Shown piece by piece: positions 52,754 to 61,072 of a stretch of DNA of 64,000 bases (position 1 is the stretch's first letter; the number at the start of each line of letters is the position of its first letter). The position numbers were made by a program, and so were the translations under genes. This DNA is from Oscillospiraceae bacterium (GTDB lineage: Bacteria > Bacillota > Clostridia > Oscillospirales > Ruminococcaceae). The notes beneath the pieces were generated by a model, which saw only the letters and a list, made by a program, of their open reading frames with translations, was not told where the DNA came from and did not search any database. The stretch spans positions 62,001 to 126,000 of the forward strand of contig CAADVD010000016.1 in the NCBI GenBank assembly GCA_900752435.1, read 5' to 3'.

Positions 52754-52789
52754 GGTCAAATCGGGTCGTGATTGGGTCAGAATCGGGTC
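52754..52789 (+). repeat. Four phased GGTC direct repeats upstream of the AlbA-type regulator
   Basis: GGTC occurs at 52754, 52764, 52775 and 52786, each in the context ATYRGGTC. Spacings of 10, 11 and 11 bp put all on one face of the helix, and the block ends 7 bp before the -35. An inverted-looking CCCCGATTTG lies in the promoter spacer. Probable operator. The rest of 52594-52753 holds no gene that I can support. Confidence 0.7.
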
Positions 52790-52796
52790 ATGTGCA

Positions 52797-52825
52797 TTGA
52801 CGCGATTGCCCCGATTTGATATAAT
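52797..52825 (+). promoter_or_regulatory. Promoter of the AlbA-type regulator
   Basis: TTGACG, 17-bp spacer, TATAAT; near perfect, directly downstream of the four GGTC repeats. Confidence 0.88.
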
Positions 52826-52859
52826 GTGTCCAGCGAATGAAAGCAAAGGAGATGGTATT

Positions 52860-54209
52860 ATGCTTTTTCGGGAAAGTGAAACCGTAGAACTGAAGGAAGT
52901 AATTGTAGATGATATAAAAAAGGAAATCATTGCTTTTGCTAACTGTGACGGCGGCAAACTGTATATAGGTGTCCGGGATGATGGTACAGTCGTTGGCCTT
53001 GATGATCCTGACGGCGTTTCTTTACAGATCAGCAATATGGTAAGGGATGCAATCAAGCCCGATGTGACGATGTTCCTGCATTATAAAACGATAAAGGAAG
53101 ATGGAAAAGACCTTGTTGCGGTGGAGATTCAGCGCGGAACGAATCGCCCGTATTATCTTGCTAAAAAAGGGATGCGGCCAGAAGGCGTATATGTCAGGCA
53201 GGGATATTCTTCTGTTCCGGCCACTGACACGGCAATCCGCCATATGATTAAGGAAACGGATGGAGACCGCTTTGAGGCTATGCGCTGCTTAAATCAGGAA
53301 CTTACATTTGAAGCCGCAAAAAAAGAATTTGATCTTCGGGAAGTAGAGTTCGGACCACAGCAAATGCGTACTTTGAAGCTGATTGATCAAGATAACCTTT
53401 ATAGCAATTTAGGCCTGCTTCTGTCCGATCAATGCGTCCATACGATTAAAGTCGCTGTTTTTCAGGGAACAGATCAGACAGTTTTTAAGGATCGCCGGGA
53501 ATTTTCCGGATCGCTGATGCAGCAAATGAATGAAGTCTATGATTTTATTGACTTCCGTAATCAAACCCGTGCAACCATAAAAAAGCTGTATAGAATTGAT
53601 GTCAGGGACTACCCGGAAATCGCCGTTAGGGAAGCGTTACTAAATCTGCTGGTTCATCGCGATTATTCCTTTAGTGCCAGTGCGCTTATCAGTATTTATG
53701 ATGACCGGATTGAATTTATATCGATTGGCGGATTGATGCCGGGAATTGACCTGGAGGATATTATGGTAGGCATTTCTGTATGCAGAAACCAGGATCTTGC
53801 GAATGTGTTCTACCGGCTGCACTTGATTGAGGCTTATGGTACCGGAATGGGAAAGATTATGAGGGCATACGAAGGTATGGAAGAAAAGCCCTTGATTGAA
53901 ACGACCAAAAATGCCTTTAAGATCATATTGCCTAACATTAACGCAAAATATGAAATGGGAAAGGTTTCTGCACCGAAAACAGAATCAATCACAAATTCTG
54001 TTGCCGGAGCTAAAAAAAGCCTGAGCAATGAAGAAAGAGTATTGGAATATGCTCAGTCTCATGGTGTTATTACAAGAAATGATGTCATCGAATTGCTTGA
54101 AGTAAGTACATCTACCGCTTCCAGAGTTATTCGGAAAATGGTAAAAAACAACTTGCTAAAGCGGAATGGAAAAGCAAGAAGCACCAATTACACTGTTATA
54201 AAACAGTAA
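52860..54209 (+). CDS. AlbA_2 (Schlafen-type) / HATPase_c / winged-helix regulator
   Basis: 449 aa. An N-terminal AlbA_2 domain has ESETVELKEVIVDDIKKEIIAFANCDGGKLYIGVRDDG. A middle GHKL-type ATPase-like part follows, AVREALLNLLVHRDYS...ISIYDDRIEFISIGG, and LIEAYGTGMGKIMRAYEG. At the end is a winged helix: HGVITRNDVIELLEVSTSTASRVIRKMVKNNLLKRNGK. Family members act as DNA-binding regulators or ATPases and are often found with mobile or defence genes. ATG 52860 behind AAAGGAG. It is flanked by copies A and B of the sirtuin 3' end. Autoregulation via the GGTC repeats is inferred. Confidence 0.85.
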   Translation: MLFRESETVELKEVIVDDIKKEIIAFANCDGGKLYIGVRDDGTVVGLDDPDGVSLQISNMVRDAIKPDVTMFLHYKTIKEDGKDLVAVEIQRGTNRPYYLAKKGMRPEGVYVRQGYSSVPATDTAIRHMIKETDGDRFEAMRCLNQELTFEAAKKEFDLREVEFGPQQMRTLKLIDQDNLYSNLGLLLSDQCVHTIKVAVFQGTDQTVFKDRREFSGSLMQQMNEVYDFIDFRNQTRATIKKLYRIDVRDYPEIAVREALLNLLVHRDYSFSASALISIYDDRIEFISIGGLMPGIDLEDIMVGISVCRNQDLANVFYRLHLIEAYGTGMGKIMRAYEGMEEKPLIETTKNAFKIILPNINAKYEMGKVSAPKTESITNSVAGAKKSLSNEERVLEYAQSHGVITRNDVIELLEVSTSTASRVIRKMVKNNLLKRNGKARSTNYTVIKQ

Positions 54210-54210
54210 A

Positions 54211-54393
54211 ATGGTGCGCAATAAACATAACACCCCTGTTATCATTAAATATCCGTTCTGGCAGATGACGGCAAAGAACCCGAAAGCGGTCTATGCCTGC
54301 GTCAATGCCGGGGAGGCTTATGTGCCAAAGGAAATCACAGACCGTGCAATCTGTATAAATGGAGACATTGGTCAGATTCTGGAGAAAATATAG
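54211..54393 (+). pseudogene. Sirtuin C-terminal fragment B
   Basis: A 60-codon open frame begins MVRNKHNTPVIIKYPFWQM and continues to the sirtuin C-terminus. 81 bp (54235-54315) are identical to the intact sirtuin gene; then divergence rises to the stop. No NAD-binding part is present and no ribosome site precedes the ATG. It is a relic of a second sirtuin or a duplicated tail, not a working enzyme. It starts one base after the AlbA regulator stop. Confidence 0.85.
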
Positions 54394-54421
54394 GCGGCGC
54401 CTACCATAAGTAAACGCCGCC
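54393..54421. terminator. Hairpin between sirtuin fragment B and the toxin pseudogene
   Basis: Perfect 7-bp GC stem GGCGGCG / CGCCGCC with a 15-nt loop, followed by CTGTTCTT on the plus strand. It can end both the plus-strand unit and the minus-strand toxin-antitoxin unit. Confidence 0.55.
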
Positions 54422-54428
54422 TCTGTTC

Positions 54429-54695
54429 TTAAAACTGGTCTAAAATATCATGGTGTCCGACATCAATGAGGATAATCATTTTGTCGCCCTCGTAGTACCA
54501 GATAATGCGGATGTCCATGTTGACGCTGCATTCAAACAAATCTCTGGTGCCTTGGATGCGCTTGGTGCGTAGGGATGGGTGCATAGGATTCTCAGCTAAA
54601 AGCTGCAATTTATTTTAAAGCTGCTTTTTCTCCTGTGCGCTCAGACCTTTAAAGTGTTTTTGAAACCGTTTGGTAAAGGTAAACTGGTAGGCCAT
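54429..54695 (-). pseudogene. RelE/ParE-family toxin with in-frame stop
   Basis: Minus-strand reading gives MAYQFTFTKRFQKHFKGLSA, then QEKKQL, a TAA at 54615-54617 (codon 27), and then NKLQLLAENPMHPSLRTKRI onward to DIRIIWYYEGDKMIILIDVGHHD. Apart from the single stop the frame is intact over 88 residues and ends normally at 54429. It overlaps the antitoxin by ATGA, the classic TA arrangement. The toxin is most likely dead unless the stop is a sequencing error or is suppressed. The RelE-like catalytic C-terminal pattern is preserved. Confidence 0.82.
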
Positions 54696-54955
54696 CAATC
54701 CGCCTCCAGTTTCGCAAACAGTGCGTCTACACTGTCGAATACGGGCTGTTCGCCGGAGGCAATCTTTGCTTTTGCCTCGTCAATTTCTCCTCGGAGCTCA
54801 TCGAGGTACTTTTTCGGATATACGGCAACCGGCATCATGCAGATGGTTCCGTCCTGCTCGAAAATGTCCAGCATATCGCCTTCAGATAGTCCCAGTTTTA
54901 CGATGATTTCTTTGGGGATGGTAATCTGTGACTTCTGACGTAATTCGGCCAGCAT
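54695..54955 (-). CDS. AbrB/MazE-type antitoxin
   Basis: 86 aa. A swapped-hairpin AbrB domain at the N-terminus, LAELRQKSQITIPKEIIVKLGLSEGDMLDIFEQDG, binds DNA. The C-terminal half is acidic, PKKYLDELRGEIDEAKAKIASGEQPVFDSVDALFAKLEAD, and would wrap the RelE-type toxin. ATG with AAAGGAG. It is intact while its toxin carries a stop, so it may survive as a lone regulator. Confidence 0.88.
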   Translation of the reverse strand: MLAELRQKSQITIPKEIIVKLGLSEGDMLDIFEQDGTICMMPVAVYPKKYLDELRGEIDEAKAKIASGEQPVFDSVDALFAKLEAD

Positions 54956-54981
54956 ACAATCATCTCCTTTGCTGCAAGAGT

Positions 54982-55004
54982 GAAAGTAGGAATTTCTAAC
55001 TTTC
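54982..55004 (-). promoter_or_regulatory. Candidate antitoxin operator
   Basis: Imperfect inverted repeat GAAAGTAGGAA / TTCTAACTTTC just downstream of the predicted promoter, as expected for autorepression of a toxin-antitoxin operon. Confidence 0.5.
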
Positions 55005-55012
55005 TTACTTAT

Positions 55013-55041
55013 AGTATATCCACTTTTGGAGGATTATGCAA
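55013..55041 (-). promoter_or_regulatory. Promoter of the toxin-antitoxin operon
   Basis: TTGCAT, 17-bp spacer, TATACT on the minus strand. Confidence 0.7.
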
Positions 55042-55110
55042 GAGAATGCGAAAAAATTCACAAAGTAAAACAATATTATTCCACGTAAAAGGCATGAATG
55101 GTTTCATAAA

Positions 55111-55296
55111 ATGGCGCGCAATAAACACAGCACCCCTGTTATCATTAAATATCCGTTCTGGCAGATGACGGCCCAAAACAGGAAAGCCACCTATGCTTGT
55201 ATCAACTTCGAACAGGCTGTCTGCCCGAAAGAGATTCAAGGGCAGTCTATCTGCATTGACAGCGACATCGGAAGCGTCTTAAATGCTCTAAAATAA
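55111..55296 (+). pseudogene. Sirtuin C-terminal fragment C
   Basis: A 61-codon frame begins MARNKHSTPVIIKYPFWQM and ends like a SirTM tail, but is more diverged than fragment B after the first 38 identical bases (55135-55172). Fragments B and C share the same 5' junction (AAAATGGYGCGCAATAAACA), which the intact gene lacks. A relic, not an enzyme. Confidence 0.82.
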
Positions 55297-55315
55297 GAGA
55301 GCGGCAAAGAAAAAG

Positions 55316-55338
55316 GGCGCTGCCAAAACGACAGCGCC
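55316..55338. terminator. Hairpin at the right edge of the accessory region
   Basis: GGCGCTG / CAGCGCC stem with a 9-nt loop; a T-run (CCCTTTTTC) follows only on the minus strand. No minus-strand gene ends here, so its use is unclear. The stretch 55339-55598 is AT-rich with repeated ATTTTTCATT-like motifs and no gene. Confidence 0.5.
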
Positions 55339-55598
55339 GCAACACAAAAGAAAGGAAGAATGGAAGGGTAAACAGTCCACAGAAACAAATTGTCCGTATT
55401 GCGTCATTTTTTCATTGAAAAAGATTGAAAAATTTTTCATTTTATGCTTAAATGAAAAAGGTACAATGCAGTTTCAAACAACACAATTGACAATTCATTT
55501 TTGAGTACATCCATAGTATAACACAAACACCCCCATGAGTTTGTCGAAAAACTGTATGTTTATCATGAAATTTTTATGACCGAAAGGAAACTTTTCCG

Positions 55599-56762
55599 AT
55601 GCTCATTCTAAACGCCAACATCCTCTCCATGGAAAAACACAATTACCCAAACGGGTATTTGCACATTCAAGACGGCCTCATCCAAGCGGTCGGCGACATG
55701 CAGAGTCTTACCATTGAAGATGCCGAAACACTGGATGTGCAGGGCGCAACCGTCATTCCCGGCTTGATTGACGCACATTCTCATTTGGGCATGTGGGAGG
55801 ACGGCTTGGGCTTCGAGGGAGATGACGGCAACGAGGAAACCGACCCGGTCACGCCGCAAATGCGCGCCATCGACGCGGTCAATCCGGCTGACCGGTGCTT
55901 TACGGAAGCGCTTCAAGCCGGTATCACCACCGTGCTGACGGGACCGGGCAGCGCCAACCCGATTTCCGGTGTGTGGTGTGCCATGAAAACCTATGGCCGC
56001 CGCATTGACGATATGCTTCTTCAAGCGCAGGCCGGTATGAAGTTCAGCCTCGGCGAAAATCCCAAAAGCGTTTACAACGGCAAAAATGAAACGCCCATGA
56101 CGCGCATGGCGACCGCCGCCCTTATCCGCGAACAGCTTGAAAAAGCCAGACGTTACATGCAGGACGTCAAACGCGCCAAAAAAGAGCATGAAGATCCACC
56201 GGAATATGATATTAAGTGCGAAGCGCTGATTCCGGTTCTGAAGCGCAAAATGAAAGCGTTTTTCCACGCTCACCGCGCGGACGATATCTTTACAGCCATT
56301 CGCATCGCAAAAGAATTTGAACTCGATTATGTCATTGTTCACGGTACGGAAGGCTACCAAATTGCCGATATTCTGGCGGCAGAACAGACGCGTGTCATCG
56401 CCGGTCCGATTCTCTGTGACCGCTCGAAGCCGGAACTGCGCAATCTGAACATTGAAAATCCGGCCATCTTAGCCGCGCACGACGTCACCACCGCCATTTG
56501 CACCGACCATCCGGTGATTCCGATTCAATATCTGCCGCTGACCGGCGGCATTGCCGTCAGGGCTGGATTGGATGCAGACAAAGCACTTGCCATGATGACC
56601 AGCGTTCCGGCAAAAATTTGTGGCATCGACAAGCGCGTCGGCTCCATCAAGCCGGGCAAAGACGCCGATTTGCTGATTTACCGCGGCGATTTGCTCAATG
56701 TTTATTTCAATCCCGACTATGTACTGATAAACGGCGAAATTGTCGTCAACAATAAGAAGTAG
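55599..56762 (+). CDS. Amidohydrolase family protein
   Basis: 387 aa. Metal-dependent TIM-barrel hydrolase of the imidazolonepropionase/dihydroorotase-like group. It opens LILNANILSME, and the metal-binding HxH is in GLIDAHSHLGMWEDGLG. Further metal residues are likely in KAFFHAHRADDI and CTDHPVIP; the tail is KPGKDADLLIYRGD. ATG behind GAAAGGAA. The substrate cannot be given. It is 18 bp ahead of a fumarase subunit gene and about 30 bp separates its stop from that start, so they are one operon. Confidence 0.85.
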   Translation: MLILNANILSMEKHNYPNGYLHIQDGLIQAVGDMQSLTIEDAETLDVQGATVIPGLIDAHSHLGMWEDGLGFEGDDGNEETDPVTPQMRAIDAVNPADRCFTEALQAGITTVLTGPGSANPISGVWCAMKTYGRRIDDMLLQAQAGMKFSLGENPKSVYNGKNETPMTRMATAALIREQLEKARRYMQDVKRAKKEHEDPPEYDIKCEALIPVLKRKMKAFFHAHRADDIFTAIRIAKEFELDYVIVHGTEGYQIADILAAEQTRVIAGPILCDRSKPELRNLNIENPAILAAHDVTTAICTDHPVIPIQYLPLTGGIAVRAGLDADKALAMMTSVPAKICGIDKRVGSIKPGKDADLLIYRGDLLNVYFNPDYVLINGEIVVNNKK

Positions 56763-56780
56763 GAAAAGAGTTGTGCTAGC

Positions 56781-57626
56781 ATGAAAGAAATTCATACCGA
56801 CCTCATTACCAAAACGATACGCGACCTGTGCATTCAGGCCAATATGGTGCTTCCCTGTGATTTGAACGCGCTCATTGACCACAGTAGAGAAACCGAGCAG
56901 TTTGATTTGGCAAAAAGCGTGCTGTCCGATATTTCCGACAACATCACCTGCGCCAAGGAAATCAATGTTCCCATTTGTCAGGATACCGGCATGGCGGTGG
57001 TGTTCATGGAGCTTGGTCAGGACGTACATTTGGTCGGAAAAAGCTTGGATGAAGCCGTCAACGAGGGCGTTCGCCAGGGCTATCTGGAGGGCAAGCTGCG
57101 CTGTTCCATCGTTTCCGATCCGCTGCGCCGCGTCAATACCGGCGACAATACGCCTGCCGTACTGCATCTGCACCTGGTGGACGGCGAACGCATTCACATC
57201 ACCGTTGCACCCAAAGGCTTCGGCAGTGAAAACATGAGCGCCATGCGCATGTTCACCCCGTCCGCCACACCGGACGACATTGTCCATTACGTTGTCCGTC
57301 AAATCGAAATTGCCGGTTCCAATCCCTGCCCGCCGATGGTGATTGGCGTGGGTATTGGCGGCGACTTTGAAAAGTGCGCGTATTTGGCGAAAAAGGCACT
57401 TTGCCGCGCGGTATCCGAGCACAATCCGGATCCGTTTTACGCCGATATGGAAGCGCGGATGCTCGAGGGCATTAACGCGCTCGGCATTGGTCCGCAGGGC
57501 TTCGGCGGTACGACCACCGCGTTGGCTGTCAACATCGAAACCTACCCCACCCACATTGCCGGACTGCCCGTTGCCATCAACGTCGGCTGTCACGTCACCC
57601 GTCATGCCAGCGCAGTCATCGAATAA
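56781..57626 (+). CDS. Class I fumarate hydratase/tartrate dehydratase alpha subunit
   Basis: 281 aa. The iron-sulfur region has NVPICQDTGMAVVFMELG, the cluster-binding cysteines are Cys in CQDTG and later ones in PCPPM, and GPQGFGGTTTALAVNIET is typical. In two-subunit class I hydratases the alpha subunit needs a separate beta subunit of about 180-200 residues. None follows: the next gene is an RNA methyltransferase. Fumarate or tartrate is possible as substrate. Confidence 0.87.
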   Translation: MKEIHTDLITKTIRDLCIQANMVLPCDLNALIDHSRETEQFDLAKSVLSDISDNITCAKEINVPICQDTGMAVVFMELGQDVHLVGKSLDEAVNEGVRQGYLEGKLRCSIVSDPLRRVNTGDNTPAVLHLHLVDGERIHITVAPKGFGSENMSAMRMFTPSATPDDIVHYVVRQIEIAGSNPCPPMVIGVGIGGDFEKCAYLAKKALCRAVSEHNPDPFYADMEARMLEGINALGIGPQGFGGTTTALAVNIETYPTHIAGLPVAINVGCHVTRHASAVIE

Positions 57627-57635
57627 AGGAGTACC

Positions 57636-58751
57636 ATGAGCAATCTCACCTATCTTGCACCCTGCCACTTTGGACTGGAAAGCATTCTGGCAGGCGAACT
57701 CAAACGCATGGGCGCGGAGGACGTCCGCGCCGACAACGGCAAAGTGGAATTTTCCGGAGATTTTCACCTGCTTGCACGCGCCAACCTTGGTTTGCGCACG
57801 GCGGAACGTGTGCTCATCAAGTTGGGCGCTTTTCCGGCACACAGCTTTGAGGATTTGTTTCAAGGCGTCAAGGCCATTCCGTGGGAGGATTTCATCGGCA
57901 AGAAGGACGCCTTTCCAGTCAAGGGATGGAGTCTGAACTCTCAGCTTCGCAGTGTGCCGGACTGTCAGTCCATTGTTAAAAAGGCTGTGGTGGAACGCTT
58001 GAAAGCGCATTATGGACAGTCTTGGTTTGTCGAAACCGGTTCACTGCACCAAATTCAGTTTTCTATCCTTAAAGATGAAGTGACCGTCATGCTGGACACC
58101 TCCGGCGCAGGCTTGCACAAGCGCGGCTACCGTCAAAAATCCAACGAAGCGCCCATCAAGGAAACGCTGGCCGCCGGTATTGTGGATTTGGCGCGCGTGA
58201 AGGACTTCTCTACTGTCTGCGACCCGTTTTGCGGCTCCGGGACGGTTTTTATTGAAGGCGCTACCCAAGCGCTGAACATTCCGCCGTGCATCCGCCGCAA
58301 ATTCATTGCGCAGGACTGGGGCTTATTCGAGGAATCCGTCTGGAAGGAAGAACGCGCCCGTGGGCTGGACGGCATCAAACGGGATGCCGAATTTGCCGGT
58401 TATGGAAGCGACCTTGATCCGCACGCGGTGGAGCTGACCAAAGCCAATGCCAAAAAGGCTGGTGTACTTGGGCGGCTTTCCGTTACCACTGCCGATATCA
58501 AGAATTTCCGCGCCAAAGAAAAGCTCATCACCTTTGCCAATCCGCCTTACGGCGAACGTATGCTGGAAAAGAAAGATGCGGAGCGCATTTATCAGATTAT
58601 GGGCAAGGTGTTTCGGCGGATGGAACAGAACAGCTATTGGATTATTTCACCGCATGAGGAGTTTGAACAGATTTTCGGACGGCGTGCGGATAAAAAGCGA
58701 AAAGTCTATAACGGAATGATGAAATGCAATGTGTTTCAGTATTTCCGGTAA
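57636..58751 (+). CDS. THUMP-domain RNA methyltransferase (RlmL/YpsC type)
   Basis: 371 aa. N-terminal ferredoxin-like/THUMP part (~1-160), then a Rossmann SAM domain with VCDPFCGSGTVFIEGA and the adenine-N6/guanine-N2 active site NPPYGERM. It resembles the 23S rRNA m2G methyltransferase of Bacillus (YpsC). Ten bases behind the fumarase gene, so one transcript ending at the terminator 58755-58789. Confidence 0.9.
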   Translation: MSNLTYLAPCHFGLESILAGELKRMGAEDVRADNGKVEFSGDFHLLARANLGLRTAERVLIKLGAFPAHSFEDLFQGVKAIPWEDFIGKKDAFPVKGWSLNSQLRSVPDCQSIVKKAVVERLKAHYGQSWFVETGSLHQIQFSILKDEVTVMLDTSGAGLHKRGYRQKSNEAPIKETLAAGIVDLARVKDFSTVCDPFCGSGTVFIEGATQALNIPPCIRRKFIAQDWGLFEESVWKEERARGLDGIKRDAEFAGYGSDLDPHAVELTKANAKKAGVLGRLSVTTADIKNFRAKEKLITFANPPYGERMLEKKDAERIYQIMGKVFRRMEQNSYWIISPHEEFEQIFGRRADKKRKVYNGMMKCNVFQYFR

Positions 58752-58754
58752 CTT

Positions 58755-58789
58755 AAAAAAGTCATGCTTTTATTGAGCATGACTTTTTT
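58755..58789. terminator. Bidirectional terminator
   Basis: AAAAAAGTCATGCT / AGCATGACTTTTTT: 14-bp stem and 7-nt loop with T-runs on both strands, between the convergent methyltransferase and esterase genes. Confidence 0.93.
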
Positions 58790-58795
58790 GTGTCG

Positions 58796-59566
58796 TTATT
58801 CTTCCATTCCAATCAGATAATCGAGCGCCATCTTCACTGCCGGCTGCCAAAAGCTCCAGTCATGTACGCCGCTCCATTCGCGGTATTCATAGTCCAAATC
58901 CAACGTTTGCATGTAATCGCGAAAACGCACGTTCATATCGTACAGTACATCCTCCGTGCCGCACAGGTGCAGGATTTTCGGCTGTACCGGCTGACCCTCC
59001 AACTGCTTGGCAATCCGAAACAAGTCCTCCTGTTCCAGATTTTCATAGTTCAGGCCGAATACAGCCTGAAATTCCGCATCGTCCACAAGGGGATTGCCGC
59101 CCACGTTGTCCTTGATGTCACAAACCGCTGAAAACGCCGCCACACCGCAGTAGGTCTCCGGATGGCGCATCGCGCATTTGAGCGCACCATAACCGCCCAT
59201 TGACATGCCGATGATGTAGGTGTCCTCCCGTTTGGCGGAAATGTTGAACAAACTGGCGCAGAGCTTCGGAAGCTCCTCCGAAATATAGGTGAAGTATTTA
59301 AGCCCATACTTCATATCCGTGTAAAAGCTGCGCTGAACTTCTGCGGTGATAAACACCACATTGTATTTCGTCGCGTTAATTTGCGCCTCCGTATTGATAA
59401 GCCAGTCGGCGCTGTTGGCGGACAGCCCATGCAGCAGGTATACCACCTTATAGGGCTTTCCATTGTATTCGCGTCCGAAAGGAATGGCTTTTTTGGGTGC
59501 AATCACCGCAATGTTGGTGTCCATACGCAGTGTTTCCGAATAAATGGTTCCAGTAAAATACGCCAT
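58796..59566 (-). CDS. Esterase D-like alpha/beta hydrolase
   Basis: 256 aa. Serine hydrolase of the Esterase D / tributyrin esterase (EstA) type. Oxyanion-hole motif VVYLLHGLSANSADW, nucleophile elbow IIGMSMGGYGALK, a catalytic Asp in HLCGTEDVLYDMN and the His in EWSGVHDWSFW. No signal peptide. ATG 59564-59566 behind AAAGGAGAG. The substrate is not predictable. Confidence 0.9.
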   Translation of the reverse strand: MAYFTGTIYSETLRMDTNIAVIAPKKAIPFGREYNGKPYKVVYLLHGLSANSADWLINTEAQINATKYNVVFITAEVQRSFYTDMKYGLKYFTYISEELPKLCASLFNISAKREDTYIIGMSMGGYGALKCAMRHPETYCGVAAFSAVCDIKDNVGGNPLVDDAEFQAVFGLNYENLEQEDLFRIAKQLEGQPVQPKILHLCGTEDVLYDMNVRFRDYMQTLDLDYEYREWSGVHDWSFWQPAVKMALDYLIGMEE

Positions 59567-59593
59567 GATCTCTCTCCTTTTTATTGAACAGCA

Positions 59594-59623
59594 AAGCGGG
59601 CAAGGATTGCTCCCCACCCGCTT
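59594..59623 (-). terminator. Probable terminator of glyA
   Basis: AAGCGGG / CCCGCTT 7-bp stem about 60 bp beyond the glyA stop; only a weak T-tract follows on the minus strand. Confidence 0.4.
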
Positions 59624-59681
59624 ATGAATCGTGGATTCCCTTCGCCTGCCGCCCCTCTATCGTGTTCGGCGTGCGATTGCT

Positions 59682-60935
59682 TTATTCATACAGTGGGTAT
59701 TTGTCGCCCAATGCAATAATTTTTGCGCGAATTTCGTCCGCTTTGTTCTCAAAATCAGATGCCGCCAAATAAATGCACTCCGCAATCACTGCCATGTCTT
59801 CCGGCTGCATGCCGCGGCTGGTCACTGCCGGCGTACCGATGCGGATACCGCTGGTTACAAACGGTTTTTCCGGATCGTTCGGAATCGCATTTTTGTTGAC
59901 TGTGATGTACACTTCGTCCAAACGTCTTTCCAATTCTTTGCCGGTGATGTGGAAGTTGCGTGTATCCACCAGCATCAAGTGGTTATCCGTACCGCCGGAA
60001 ACGAGGTCAAAGCCGTAATCCATCAAGCCCTTTGCCAGTGCCGCCGCGTTGTCAATGACCGTCTGTGCGTACACCTTAAAGGATGGTTTCAGCGCTTCGC
60101 CAAGGCAAACGGCTTTCGCCGCAATGATGTGCATCAGCGGGCCGCCCTGTGTGCCTGGGAAAATGGCTTTGTCAATGGCTTTGGCGTATTCCTCTTTGCA
60201 GAGAATCAAACCGCCTCTTGGGCCGCGAAGCGTCTTGTGCGTGGTCGTGGTCACCACATCGGCATACGGAACCGGACTCTGGTGCAGACCAGCGGCCACC
60301 AAGCCAGCGATGTGCGCCATGTCCACCATTAAATAAGCGCCGACTTCCTTCGCGATTTTGCCCAGCTCTTCAAAATTGATGGCACGCGGATACGCGGAGG
60401 CACCTGCCACAATCATTTTCGGTTTGACTTCATTCGCCAATGCACGGACTTTATCATAATCAATGACCTGCGTATCGTCTTCCACACCGTAGGAGACAAA
60501 GTTGAAGTATTTACCGGACATGTTGACCGGAGAACCGTGGGTCAGATGGCCGCCGTGTGCCAAGCTCATGCCCAACACGGTATCGCCCGGCTGTAACAGC
60601 GCAAAGTAAACCGCCATGTTGGCCTGTGCTCCGGAATGCGGCTGCACGTTGGCGTGTTCCGCGCCGAACAATTTTTTTGCACGGTCAATGGCAATCTGCT
60701 CCACCACGTCCACGCACTGACAGCCACCGTAATAACGTTTGCCCGGATAGCCCTCCGCATATTTGTTGGTGAGCACGCTGCCCATCGCCGCCATTACGGC
60801 CGGTGAAACGATGTTTTCGCTCGCGATTAACTCGATATTTCTTCTCTGTCTGGTCAGCTCCGCCTGCATGGCTTCGCCGACTTCTTGATCATAGCCTTCT
60901 ACAAAGCCGATGGTATCCATCAAATCTTGAAACAT
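59682..60935 (-). CDS. glyA: Serine hydroxymethyltransferase
   Basis: PLP enzyme interconverting serine and glycine with tetrahydrofolate. 417 aa. NIELIASENIVSPAVMAAMG and the family core follow; the PLP lysine is in VVTTTTHKTLRGPRGG. ATG 60933-60935 behind AAGGAG. Single gene. Confidence 0.97.
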   Translation of the reverse strand: MFQDLMDTIGFVEGYDQEVGEAMQAELTRQRRNIELIASENIVSPAVMAAMGSVLTNKYAEGYPGKRYYGGCQCVDVVEQIAIDRAKKLFGAEHANVQPHSGAQANMAVYFALLQPGDTVLGMSLAHGGHLTHGSPVNMSGKYFNFVSYGVEDDTQVIDYDKVRALANEVKPKMIVAGASAYPRAINFEELGKIAKEVGAYLMVDMAHIAGLVAAGLHQSPVPYADVVTTTTHKTLRGPRGGLILCKEEYAKAIDKAIFPGTQGGPLMHIIAAKAVCLGEALKPSFKVYAQTVIDNAAALAKGLMDYGFDLVSGGTDNHLMLVDTRNFHITGKELERRLDEVYITVNKNAIPNDPEKPFVTSGIRIGTPAVTSRGMQPEDMAVIAECIYLAASDFENKADEIRAKIIALGDKYPLYE

Positions 60936-60994
60936 GTTTGTGTACTCCTTTTCTATCATGTGGAAAATTTTATTTTCCTTGTAACGATAATTTT

Positions 60995-61023
60995 ATTATA
61001 CACAGTTTTCCAGACGAATTCAA
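60995..61023 (-). promoter_or_regulatory. Promoter of glyA
   Basis: TTGAAT, 17-bp spacer, TATAAT on the minus strand, 60 bp before the start. No riboswitch is visible in the short leader. Confidence 0.85.
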
Positions 61024-61072
61024 GAAAAAGTCGAAAAGCCATGTGGTTTTTAAACAAATTTTTCAATTTAAA

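Noticed and set aside
52435..55296. Integrative element with integrase or att sites
   Set aside because: The direct repeats look att-like, but no integrase, excisionase or transposase gene is seen. Only the repeat structure is reported, not a named element.
56469..58010. 513-codon minus-strand open frame across amidohydrolase, fumarase and methyltransferase genes
   Set aside because: It runs antisense to three clear genes. Long antisense frames are common here because of the codon bias of these genes. No start signal.
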